Shown here one piece after another: positions 19,536 through 28,613 of a stretch of DNA of 64,000 nt; the first letter of the stretch is position 1, and each line of letters starts with the position of its first letter. Both the position numbers and the translations under genes were made by a program. Source of the DNA: Cymbomonas tetramitiformis (lineage: Eukaryota; Chlorophyta; Pyramimonadophyceae; Pyramimonadales; Pyramimonadaceae); NCBI GenBank assembly GCA_001247695.2, contig LGRX02027780.1:1-64000 (forward strand). Direction: 5' to 3'. The notes beneath the pieces are model-generated. The model was not told the DNA's origin. It ran no database searches and was given only the letters and a program-made list of their open reading frames with translations.

Positions 19536-21230
19536 ATGTCCATGATGTCCGCGCCATGCGACAACGCGTCGACCGTCGACACAAACAAAAACCGGCAGCG
19601 AGTCTCCGAACTTTTGAGCAACGTTCAATATTGCCTCGCGGTCGAGTCTGAACCGTTGCGAGTTTTGTACACGAACATGCAAATTTCGGAAGAGCATGCG
19701 TCGTGGGAGATCCGGTATGACGTGGCACATACGAAACATCGCGACCTTGAAGTCGTTGAGAATGAGAACGCGCACAAAATTGAAATCGACAAACATTACG
19801 TAGAAACGGCGCTGCTCGATATCAAAAGCGAAATACAGTTTAAAATACCTCGTTGGCATGTCACAATCGACAGTCTAGCTGTGTTGAGACACGACAGAGT
19901 AGACACGGCCACGAATTTTCATCACGATTACCCGTATCACACCTGCCCCTCAAACCGTAAATGTATACCTTGGAACAAACGTAACCTCGTCATCAATTTG
20001 TCTCCCGAAACGGCGTTGACCGAGTTTGTATCCGGTATTTCTAGCGCTGTGGACTGCATGCTGCGCGTGGACGCGTCGGATCGTGTCGACGCCGCGCGAT
20101 GCAACCCGAAGATTCATAACGTCACCTACTTCTCGCCCGCTTCGTGCCACCGTGCACCACCCGACGCGAGGAGAACGGTTCTGATCATGGCGCTTCTTTG
20201 GGACGTCGAAGAAAGCGACAAGGACGCTTTTTTGCAAGAGGAAAAGAGAAAGGTCGGCGACACCCCCCAAAATAAGTTGTACGGCGACGACTGGAGGCTC
20301 GTGCAAAATCCGACGCTGCTCTTCCAAACCGACGAAACGGCCTTCGCGCTTCGGTGTGATGCCGTCAAGCGAGAGTGTCGCATACTAAACGCGGAAACTC
20401 TGACCAAAAGCGATTGGCTGCGCAACTATCGACGTTGGCACCGAGTATTGCGCAGACACGCGCCTTGGTCGCACGCCACTCAAATACACTCGCTTATGGG
20501 TAAGGGTGACCTATGTGTGACGATCTTGAACGACAAACGCGAGCTCACCGAGCTGCAGTATGACTACGCCACGAATGAATTGACGTATGAGATCGACGGA
20601 GTTAGCGAAGAATCGCAATCAATGACTGTCCAACTCGGTCCGCTAAATAGCATTCCGGGGATGTACGTAAGAACTACCGAACTCACACGACAATTGTGTC
20701 ACGGATATGAATGTCTTGAATCCGAAACAAATTACTTCGACGAGATCAAGTTCTTCTGCGATGACGGAAACGAGGTGGCGTTGCCCGTTTTAGAGTACTC
20801 GTTCAACTTGTTGGTCGAGAGGAACCGCGCCGAACCATGGAGCGAAGCCGAAAGGTTTACGAAAGAGCTCCAAGATATGGTGAACCTGTTAAAGGAAGTA
20901 TGTACGCACGCGCGCCTAACAAAACTCGATTCGTACACGGTGGATTTTAAGAACGCCGATCAGGAGACCTCGATCATCCTCGTCTGCGAGGAATTTTCCG
21001 TCGTTACGATGCGATGCAAGTTAAAAAAATGCAAAGAAGCGGTGTACGCGCCCGTATACATACACGGGCTGTGCAAATCACACGACGAAGCATTCAAGGA
21101 ACACCATTCCGAAGAAATACCGTTCATCTCTTGGCAAACGTTGCTGCAAAAATACAAGAAGGCGACGCCCGCAAGTCGCGACGCAGTAGTGATAGTCGAG
21201 GAGGTACTCGATTTGAGTTTCGAATATTGA
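19536..21230 (+). CDS. Probable 2-oxoglutarate/Fe(II)-dependent oxygenase
   Basis: 564 residues. The central part carries the iron-ligand pattern H129-x-D131 (NFHHDYP) and, 74 residues on, His205 followed by Arg212 (SCHRAPPDARRTVLI), the usual spacing for 2-oxoglutarate binding. These enzymes hydroxylate or demethylate proteins, nucleic acids or small molecules. The C-terminal ~340 residues match nothing I know. The start follows a TATAAA box. The stop codon lies in the first direct repeat of SINE-like copy B, so the insertion touched the gene's very end. Family assignment rests on the motif alone. Confidence 0.5.
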   Translation: MSMMSAPCDNASTVDTNKNRQRVSELLSNVQYCLAVESEPLRVLYTNMQISEEHASWEIRYDVAHTKHRDLEVVENENAHKIEIDKHYVETALLDIKSEIQFKIPRWHVTIDSLAVLRHDRVDTATNFHHDYPYHTCPSNRKCIPWNKRNLVINLSPETALTEFVSGISSAVDCMLRVDASDRVDAARCNPKIHNVTYFSPASCHRAPPDARRTVLIMALLWDVEESDKDAFLQEEKRKVGDTPQNKLYGDDWRLVQNPTLLFQTDETAFALRCDAVKRECRILNAETLTKSDWLRNYRRWHRVLRRHAPWSHATQIHSLMGKGDLCVTILNDKRELTELQYDYATNELTYEIDGVSEESQSMTVQLGPLNSIPGMYVRTTELTRQLCHGYECLESETNYFDEIKFFCDDGNEVALPVLEYSFNLLVERNRAEPWSEAERFTKELQDMVNLLKEVCTHARLTKLDSYTVDFKNADQETSIILVCEEFSVVTMRCKLKKCKEAVYAPVYIHGLCKSHDEAFKEHHSEEIPFISWQTLLQKYKKATPASRDAVVIVEEVLDLSFEY

Positions 21231-21330
21231 AGAGCGGAATCCGGCCCAGAGTAGGACCGGGAAAATTAATTTACTCATATGCTCAACGGGCGTGGTTTTT
21301 TCTTTTTCTTTTTTCTTTTGACGAGCGGAA
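21227..21330 (+). mobile_element. Short SINE-like element, copy B
   Basis: A 78-bp body lies between near-identical 13-bp direct repeats (21227-21239 and 21318-21330, one mismatch). The plus strand reads AGGACCGGG, a TTAATTTA segment, then CAACGGGCGTGG and a T-rich tail (21289-21319). It shares the last ~45 bp with copy A and more with copy C. It begins at the stop codon of the oxygenase-like gene. Confidence 0.55.
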
Positions 21331-21382
21331 CATTTCTCGGACGGAAGTTGGCGCATTTGCACGTTCGAGAGATGCGAGATCC

Positions 21383-23889
21383 TTATTGAACCTTCTCCAC
21401 CGCGCAACTTTTTCTATATTGTGTATTTCGAAGTCGAAACCGAAGAGTTTTAAGGTGGCCGTAGAAGTGCACAGGATAACGCACGATAGTACCGGTCTCT
21501 TTCGAAAGTTTCCGCAGCTTCACAAAAAAACGGACGACGGGATCCGCGCACATCCGAGGAGCTTGTCTCGACAGCTGCACGAAGGACGCGTCGATCGCTC
21601 TCACGACATCTTCGCATCGACGAGAGTTCGTGTTTCGAGGGTTCTTTCGCGCGCCAGGGTGTAGTACAAATCGGCGCGACCGCTCAAGAAGTGCAACGCG
21701 TTGCTCGCTTCGTCGTGCGCGTCGTCGCGAGCGATCAGGACGCGGCTCTCCGGCCCCGAGGCCGCGCAAAGGTTCGCGCAGGCGAGCAGCCAGAACCAAC
21801 ACTCCGGCGGGTCGCGACGAGCCTCCGTCGCTCGCGGCGTTCGACGGCACAGGACGAGGCGTCGGCTCGCCTTGCTCTCCGGGCGCAGCTGGTGAGCGCA
21901 CATCAAAGGGAAGCCGTCGACGGGCCGCCACCGAGCGCCGTCGGCGGCCACCCACGCCTCGAACCGCTCGGCGGAATCCGCGTCGCCCCATACCAGCTCC
22001 ACCCGCAGCAGGTGAGCGCACTGGGAAGGTTCCGCGCAGCCGTCGGCGCGGGCGGCAAGCCTCTCCCGTTTCGAGCCCGCGTGCGCGTCCCGAATCTCGC
22101 GCACAATTCCCGCCGCCCCGACGCGCAGGTTCGCGACCCAGCCTCCGACGACGTACTCGTCCGAGCCGTACGCGTCGTCGCTCACCCGCAACTCGTCGTC
22201 CCTTCCCCGCTCGCCGCTCGGGGCCGCGGTCAGGTCGACCCTTTCCAGCAGAGCGCCCAAACGATCGACGACTTTGGGATCCGTCGACGCGCCTCTACGA
22301 GCATCGGAATTTCTTTTGAAAAACCGTTGCAGAGTGGCGGTTCCCGTAGATCTTAGAGGCTCCTCGGGGAGGAGCTCGCGATTATCCCACACGCTCACCC
22401 GAAAATACGAACAGCGCTTCTCTTCCGAAAGCACCTTCCGCAAAATTCTAGCGCACCCGCGCAGGGTGCGGTCGTCCGTCCAGGCGGTCGAGAGCCTCAC
22501 GTACACGGCCCCCGACGAGGCCGCCTCCTCGCAGCCCGAAAGCGTGGGGGCGCGTCGTTTTCTGGTCGCGCAGAGTTGAACGCGAAGCAACGGACAACGC
22601 GCGTCCACCACCAACCGAACCTCGCACCGGTCGCTCAGAAGGAGGGTCGTCCAATGCGACTGCAAGCGATCGAGCTTGTCGTCGGTGATGGGAAATTTGA
22701 GGGTGATCATCTCTTCGAAAGAGTCGCGAAGCGAGAAATCCGCCTCTTCGTCAAGATGGGTGACTCGCAAGTCCAGATCCTGAGCGTGCGCTTCGACGCA
22801 GCGGTCGAACTCCTCCGCCGCTTCGCACGGCTCCTCGATACCCACGGCGAGCAGATGCGACCGGAACCCGCATTCCCGAAAGAGCGTCTCCTCGTCATCG
22901 AAAGGGGGCGCCGCCGGCGAAACGACGACGCCGAGATTGGCGATCCCGAGCGCGCGAAGAAGGGCGGCGTCCGATAGGAAGGTCCACACGTTGCGGGTCA
23001 TGTAGACGGCACGAACCGTCTCGGCGCACTCGAGGCCGTAAGACGTAGCCAGCGAAAGGTACTGATGACGCTGCAGCTCTTGTTGCTTCCAAAGCAGATG
23101 GCGCCGCAGATTTCGAGCCAGACAGGACGCCAGGATCACGGTCGTCCCCGGAGAGGCGCCCGTCCGCAAGCTCTGCAGGAAAGAGAGGAACGGCAGCGCG
23201 TGTTTGGAGTCCAGCGTTCTATCTTTGCGCATCCGAAAGTGCGGATTTTTACGCTCTCGAAATTCCGTGTACCCTTTCACCACTTCGTTCACGGTGCGGA
23301 ACTGCACCGGGTGATCGTGCACGGCGCGCGCCTCCAGAGAAAGGTAGTCCAACATGTCTCGCCCGCATTTCGGAGTGCGGAGTTCGCGACCTCGAAGAAT
23401 CGCGAAAGGCACCTCAGCTCGATGAACCACCTGATTCACCTTGTGCAACACATACGGACCTCGCGTCGTCGCCTCTCGTTCGCACGTAATGCACACACAC
23501 GCCGCGGACGTGACTACGGGAAGCCGCTTTCCGTAAGCGACTACCTTGATCATCTCCACTAGCGAAGTCGAGGCTCTCGCGCACACGCACGCGGAACAGT
23601 CGTCGCAAATCGCGATGTCGTAAGTAGCGAACGTCACCTTCGAAGAGTCATCTGTCGAGTGACGCGCGTCTACCGAATCGTGCAGCACGTGCCCTCGGAT
23701 GTGCACATACCTGCCCGCGACGGTCATGAATGGGACGCGAAAGCGATGCGGCGATCGACGGACCGCATGCCACATACAGACCACACGCAAGCTTATCGGT
23801 GAGCGCTCTCGATTGGTTCGATCGATCCTCTCCGAGGGTATATCGAATTGCTGAAAGATTCGGTCGGCGACGTCAAACGCCACAAACAT
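21383..23889 (-). CDS. Orphan protein with possible F-box and Cys cluster; C-terminal frameshift
   Basis: The main frame is 23889-21601 (762 aa). The first 45 residues (VADRIFQQF ... SLRVVCMWHAVRRSP) resemble an F-box, which recruits targets to SCF ubiquitin ligases. A cysteine cluster follows (Cys95, 98, 101, 103 and 131, 133, 136) that could bind zinc. The remainder is helical and unrecognised. The frame ends at 21601, but another frame continues at that point with ~80 protein-like residues to a TAA at 21383. A missing base near 21605-21625 would explain this. A possible TATA-like TTTTATAG lies ~150 bp upstream. The F-box call is tentative. Confidence 0.6.
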
Positions 23890-23958
23890 TTGTTTGTGGA
23901 TGATTATGGACCTGTTTATTTCATCCGATACCGATCCAGCCTGAAAATGTTTTTCGTA

Positions 23959-23978
23959 TCTCTCCCTCTCTCTCTCTC
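23959..23978. repeat. CT-rich tract
   Basis: Imperfect CT run about 70 bp upstream of the F-box-like gene start. Confidence 0.7.
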
Positions 23979-24040
23979 AGCGCTTAAGCGCCGACTTCTG
24001 GTGTTTTGTCTGCGTCGCCGTTGCGACGCACGCCTCTCTA

Positions 24041-24770
24041 TAAAATTGTAACAAAGTTTGTAACGGCATCGAGGGGACACCGATTTACACGAAGAGATCT
24101 GTCGCAGGTGTCCGGTGTCCGGTGTCCGATGTCCGGTGTCCGGTTTCCGATGTCCGGTGTCCGGTGTCCGGTGTTCGGTGTTCGGTGTTCGGTGTTCGGT
24201 TTCATGGTTTCATGGTTTCATGGTTTCACGGTTTCCTGGTTTCGGTTTTTCTGTTTTTTCGCCTCCCTCGTTCACCTCCGTTACAAAGTTGTAACAAAGT
24301 TTTATCGCACAGACGATTCCGGTTTCCGGTTTCATGGTTTCCTGGTTTCGCTTTTTCTGTTTTTTCGCCCCCTCGTTCACCTCCGTTACAAAGTTGTAAC
24401 AAAGCTTTATCGCACAGACGATTCCGGTTTCCGGTTTCTGGTTTCTGGTTTCTGGTTTCTGGTTTCTGGTTTCCTGGTTTTTCGCCCCCTCGTTCACCTC
24501 CGTTACAAAGTTGTAACAAAGTTTTATCGCACGACGATTCCGGTTTCTTCGGTTTCCGGTTTCGGTTTCGGTTTCTTCGGTTCTGGGTTTCTGGTGTCTG
24601 GTTTCTGGTTTCCGACTCTCCGATTGGCGACCATGCGACAAACGCCCCGTTACAAAGTTTGTAACAAAATCGAACCAATTCGATATCGATTTGGCCGATG
24701 GTTGTGGGTTTCGGGTGTCCGATTTACCGACCTTGCGGTACACGGCCTGTTCTAAAAGTTGTAATAATAA
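24041..24770. repeat. Palindrome array with interspersed short tandem repeats
   Basis: GTTACAAAG(T)TTGTAAC palindromes occur at about 24046-24063, 24280-24295, 24385-24400, 24502-24517 and 24649-24665, with a decayed one near 24752. Three share a longer unit: CCCTCGTTCACCTCC, palindrome, then ATCGCACAGACGATTCC, spaced 105-117 bp. Between them are runs of TCCGGTG, TTCGGTG, TTTCATGG and TTTCTGG. Iterated palindromes between divergent genes suit an origin, a partition site or a regulator-binding region; none of these is shown. Confidence 0.85.
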
Positions 24771-25104
24771 GGACTCAAACTTTTGGACGCGGGCTATTTT
24801 TTCCTTTTCGCGTCACCGTGTATTGACCGATTTTCTCTTTGTTTGTATCGATCACAAAAACAAGGACAACGAAGTGCGCACGTGCACATGCACGAACCGC
24901 CGAATTAGAAAAAATGCAAAAAGAATAGTCTTGTGTGCCATGGAATGGCTGCTTTTTTGTTATTGGCGCGCAGGTAGGTCATCAAGTTCGTTCAAAACTT
25001 CCGCGGGCGCAACAACACATACAATCGCGAAAAGAATCAAGTCGGCAGGTTAGTTTTTTCGGTGCGGACTGTCGATTTTTTCGCTTCAGTCGAAACCGTC
25101 CATG

Positions 25105-25106
<2 letters not shown>

Positions 25107-25135
<29 letters not shown>
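25107..25135. repeat. (CT)n tract
   Basis: Pure CT run about 160 bp before the TATA box of the protein kinase gene. Confidence 0.85.
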
Positions 25136-25138
<3 letters not shown>

Positions 25139-25293
25139 GGAAAATTCCGACATCGGCTTCCGCTGTGAAAAGCAAAGTACTTCGCGACACAAGTCGGAAT
25201 CGAAGGGACGAGGCAAAGCGCTCACCGGTCTCGCGAGGAGTGGACGGATACCTACTATTCGAGTCGGTCGGACGGTGATGGAAATCTGCTTCG

Positions 25294-25301
25294 TATATAT
25301 A
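25294..25301 (+). promoter_or_regulatory. TATA box of the kinase gene
   Basis: TATATATA with G/C flanks, 48 bp before the ATG at 25342. Confidence 0.6.
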
Positions 25302-25341
25302 CGAATGGACAGAAAAGCGACGTCCATCAAACCTTGCATCG

Positions 25342-26547
25342 ATGCGTTACCTCAGCGAACGACTCCTCGAATGGATCGGACGGTCGTTCGTCGGTTGCTT
25401 TTTCAAAGGGGCGTCTCGATGCACCGCGAGTGCGTACTTGAAACTGGAGGAGTCCCGAATCACGCAAAACTTCGTCACCGTAAAAAAATGCGGCTCGCTC
25501 TGTCACGATCAGGTGAACTACATGGGGAAAAAATACGTTCCGTGCAGCACCCTCACAAGAATTCACGTAGTGCCGATTCGGCCATCTCGTATGTGGAAAT
25601 CGAGCCTTCGAAGCAGTGTGATAGGTCAGGGAGCCTTCGGCGTGGCGTGCGTCTTCATGCTCGCAAAGGAGCACGAACCTAACAAGAACGCCGATGAATC
25701 TGAAAAGCCTCCTTCGCCCAAATTGATCGTGGTCAAACTATCCAGATGTCCGGAGCGTTCCTCCGCGAATCGAGAGTGCAGAGACACCGTAAAGCTTTGC
25801 AGTCCGGATGCGCGCATATCTATCGTGGCTTCGCAGCCGCTGTTCATTCGGGACGTGCAGGAGGATCGGGAACCGGCGATCACGTATCGCACGCTCGACG
25901 ACGTGCACGTGACCGCGTGCGTCATGGCGGCGTACGACTGCGACATGCGCCGCTTTCTTCGAGACCCTTCCAATCGCGCCGCCATGACCGACGCGGAGGA
26001 GAGCGGCCTTCTCTACATCGCGAGGGATCTCCTGCGCGCGCTGCAATTCCTCCGCCAGCAAAACTTGTGGTACGAGGACCTCAAACTCGCCAACGTCCTC
26101 GTGGATCTTGGACGTTCCGCGCCCGGCCGTCCTCATTGCGTCCTGGGCGACGTCGGTGGGATTTACGAGTGGCACGAGGATGACGTGCCGCCGAGCACCT
26201 TTCCGTCACCGATGTCCATCGTGGAGAATCGCGCCGTGCCGGGGTCCATGTGGGCGCTCGGTGTGTTCCTCGCGGAGTACGCGATCGAGATTCGCGACTT
26301 GGGTCACCTGCGAGGCTTGCTTTACGAAAATTTGAAGCACGTTCCGAGGCTCGATCGCGACGAACGCTTCGAACGGGCTTGCCGCGCGCGCACCAATATG
26401 ACGATGCTCTCCTGGGCGATCCCGAAACATTGGGGGACGGTAAAAAAGCTACACGACATTTGCTGCCCGGAAGAAACCGCGTACACCTTCATGAACGAGG
26501 AGGAGAGCATCGCCCACATGCTGACGCTCATCGATGCGAATCTGTGA
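25342..26547 (+). CDS. Serine/threonine protein kinase-like protein
   Basis: 401 residues. The kinase domain starts near residue 93 with IGQGAFGVA (glycine loop 95-100). The ATP-binding Lys is in VVKLSR (Lys132) and a helix-C Glu lies near 145. The catalytic loop is YEDLKLAN (Asp246, Lys248, Asn251), and DVG (270-272) stands for DFG. Glu replaces Arg in the HRD motif, so it is a non-RD kinase, and His is replaced by Tyr; Asp, Lys and Asn are kept, so activity is plausible. The first ~90 residues are unrecognised and contain several Cys. It may phosphorylate viral or host proteins. An AATAAA follows at ~26642. Confidence 0.8.
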   Translation: MRYLSERLLEWIGRSFVGCFFKGASRCTASAYLKLEESRITQNFVTVKKCGSLCHDQVNYMGKKYVPCSTLTRIHVVPIRPSRMWKSSLRSSVIGQGAFGVACVFMLAKEHEPNKNADESEKPPSPKLIVVKLSRCPERSSANRECRDTVKLCSPDARISIVASQPLFIRDVQEDREPAITYRTLDDVHVTACVMAAYDCDMRRFLRDPSNRAAMTDAEESGLLYIARDLLRALQFLRQQNLWYEDLKLANVLVDLGRSAPGRPHCVLGDVGGIYEWHEDDVPPSTFPSPMSIVENRAVPGSMWALGVFLAEYAIEIRDLGHLRGLLYENLKHVPRLDRDERFERACRARTNMTMLSWAIPKHWGTVKKLHDICCPEETAYTFMNEEESIAHMLTLIDANL

Positions 26548-26805
26548 CGACGAATCGTGGCGAGCAAGAGCGGAGCCGGACCATTCGATAGGTTCGAATG
26601 CTCGGGAGACGGGCTTTTTCTTGTCGGTTCCCTTTTGAAAGAATAAAGAAAAGAGAAAATGCGACTCTTCCTACTGGAAGCGTGATATTCGAAGTAAAAC
26701 GATAACATTTATAAGCATCGAATCATATTGTGCGTTTTTACCCATCGAACATTTAAAAAGTCATGCCTGGCCAAATTGATCGACGATTGCGACGACGAGC
26801 AACGC

Positions 26806-26988
26806 TTATTTTTCGAAGATCATAAGTTTCTCTATATATTGCTGATCATCCGTTGACGACGGTTCCAACTCCGCGTAAAAATATGATACTGTACCAGATA
26901 CTGTCGTTAAACTTTGACGTGGTTTAAACTTTTGTTGCGTTGCTTGATAGTCCTCTAAATTAGCGAAGTGCGCCATGTGAAACGACAT
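26806..26988 (-). CDS. Possible 60-aa protein
   Basis: ATG-started frame ending in an acidic helical tail (DDQQYIEKLMIFEK). Composition is protein-like, but there is no motif or clear TATA box. Confidence 0.25.
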   Translation of the reverse strand: MSFHMAHFANLEDYQATQQKFKPRQSLTTVSGTVSYFYAELEPSSTDDQQYIEKLMIFEK

Positions 26989-27253
26989 CGCGTCGTTTGA
27001 TTAAATCAACACAAAACTTGAAATGGGAACAACGACGCGATTCGCCGTGGGTATTCATACGTGTGACGATAGAGCGTTCGTGTATCAAGGTGTTGCGCGT
27101 CTCCTTGGAGCGTGTTTGCCACCGAGTATAACACACGAGGCGGATACGTGAGTCGCGCGTGTCCGCGTGCGTACCGCTCTCGCGCGCGGTAAAAAGGGTG
27201 GGCCCCTCTCTGAGGTCGGCGTCGTCACGAAGCGTGCCGAACGCACGGCCGCG

Positions 27254-27261
27254 TATATATA
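27254..27261 (+). promoter_or_regulatory. TATA box of the membrane-protein gene
   Basis: TATATATA, 68 bp before the ATG at 27322. It argues for that ATG over the upstream TTG in the same frame. Confidence 0.6.
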
Positions 27262-27321
27262 GGTCGACGACGCCGCCCTCGGCGAGTTTTGAGGACAGAC
27301 GCGCGCGCGTACATCGACCGC

Positions 27322-28320
27322 ATGGATTCGCAGACGATCGCTTTCAGCTGGCCCCTTTGGCTCACCGGGAACGGCGACGCGGGTCCTTTTGTGCGCGCGG
27401 GCTCCCCCGTGGGCACCTTCGCCGGAAAGTATGTGTGGAGCTTAACCCTCAGCGCGTGCGCCTACGGAACGGCGATTCATTACCTGCTCCACGACGACTC
27501 CGAAACAGAACGGATGCCCGACGGCACTCGCTTATGGGAGGTGGAGAACCACCTGCGGTGCGGCGTCGCCTTCGAGTTTTACATCCGGATGACCACGTTC
27601 GTCACCGGATTTTTCGTCTTGGACGCGATGCGATCCACTCGGAAGGTCGGGCGAACGGGTAAGCGCGCGCTTTACCGAGCGCGTGCCTTGCAGACCAACC
27701 GTGTGACGGAACGGTCGCCCGAGATGAGCGACCTCGCCACGAAGCAGCTCGGTGCGTACGACGAGGCGAAGGAGCGCTTCGCCATGAGGGTGATCGATCA
27801 CGTGGTAAGCGACGCCGACGGCTTCGACGAATTCATGGTGGAACTCTTCGACGAGGTGACGAATATGCGAGCGGCCGGGTGTCGCGATCCCCGGGTGCTG
27901 CGGAGAAGCGTCATGGATTTCGAGTACGTGTCGGACGTGCTTCACGATATGCACGTGCTGCGACACGAGCTCTACGAGGAGGTGACGTCTCAATTTCTGA
28001 TTCTTTCGTGGATCTGCGTCGCGGTGCTGCTGGCGCTTTTCCCCTTTTCCGTGCCAGTGGGGATTCCCACGCAGAACCCGCGCCACGCGGTGTGGCAGCT
28101 CGCGGTGCTAAGCTACCTCATGGGTGTCTACTTTCAAGTCGTCAACAGCCGGGAGCGCTTGCTCGCGACGCTCGGAACGACGGGCTTCGCGTACTGGAGC
28201 GCGCAGAAGTCCGACCGTGGGCACAACCGGCCGAGCGGCGACGACCGGCTGATGGTCCCCCTCCGTCCTGCTCGACGCGCTTACAAGAACCGAACGCACG
28301 CGTCGCGCAATCCGCGGTAG
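27322..28320 (+). CDS. Four-helix membrane protein, family A
   Basis: 332 residues with a 2+2 layout: helices near 38-58 and 88-107, a ~115-residue soluble helical segment, then helices near 222-246 and 255-273, and a basic tail. The last helix begins AVWQLAVLSYLMG, matching AMWQMAFMSYIVA in the protein at 49777, so the two are paralogues. Two helix pairs around a soluble segment recall bestrophin-like DUF4239 proteins, but I see no diagnostic motif. Probably in a viral or host membrane. Confidence 0.75.
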   Translation: MDSQTIAFSWPLWLTGNGDAGPFVRAGSPVGTFAGKYVWSLTLSACAYGTAIHYLLHDDSETERMPDGTRLWEVENHLRCGVAFEFYIRMTTFVTGFFVLDAMRSTRKVGRTGKRALYRARALQTNRVTERSPEMSDLATKQLGAYDEAKERFAMRVIDHVVSDADGFDEFMVELFDEVTNMRAAGCRDPRVLRRSVMDFEYVSDVLHDMHVLRHELYEEVTSQFLILSWICVAVLLALFPFSVPVGIPTQNPRHAVWQLAVLSYLMGVYFQVVNSRERLLATLGTTGFAYWSAQKSDRGHNRPSGDDRLMVPLRPARRAYKNRTHASRNPR

Positions 28321-28591
28321 AGCAACACAGGGAGGTGCGCCAGACACCCGACGACGGGCGACGAAACGACGGCGGCCCGGGTCTCGACACGGCAGTCCAC
28401 GACGGACCCTCGGTGGACGCCTTCGTGGTCGGACAAGGCGAAGCGTACCGCTCTTCGTCGATCGAAGCTGTGTACATTTCGTGGGAATCGATGCGAGCTC
28501 CACGTCATCTCCGCTTCCTCATCTATTCGACACAGCTCCGACGGCGCCATGAGACAGCCCGACGCCCTCGCGCGCTGAAAACCTCCGCGCG

Positions 28592-28602
28592 TATTTATAA
28601 AT
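28592..28602 (+). promoter_or_regulatory. TATA-like box of the giant orphan gene
   Basis: TATTTATAAAT just upstream of the ATG at 28614. The short gap implies a very short leader or a later start. Confidence 0.35.
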
Positions 28603-28613
28603 CTCCGCTTCTC

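Larger units (their letters stand above)
23890..25341. other. Intergenic region between divergent genes, repeat-rich
   Basis: No convincing gene over about 1.45 kb. It contains a (CT)n tract, iterated palindromes with TCCGGTG/TTTCTGG short repeats, a second (CT)n tract and the kinase promoter. The minus frames through the repeats (24210-24743) are low-complexity and look like artefacts. It is the largest repeat-rich non-coding region in the window. Confidence 0.7.
26548..27321. other. Intergenic region
   Basis: Contains an AATAAA-like signal (26641-26647), one weak 60-aa minus frame (26806-26988) and the TATA box at 27254. AT-richer than the flanking genes; nothing else identified. Confidence 0.5.

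Noticed and set aside
24280..24665. CRISPR array
   Set aside because: The intervals are themselves repetitive and unequal, not unique spacers, and no cas-like gene is present.
24210..24743. Minus frames across the palindrome array
   Set aside because: Their 'protein' only mirrors the DNA repeat period and has no domain-like composition.
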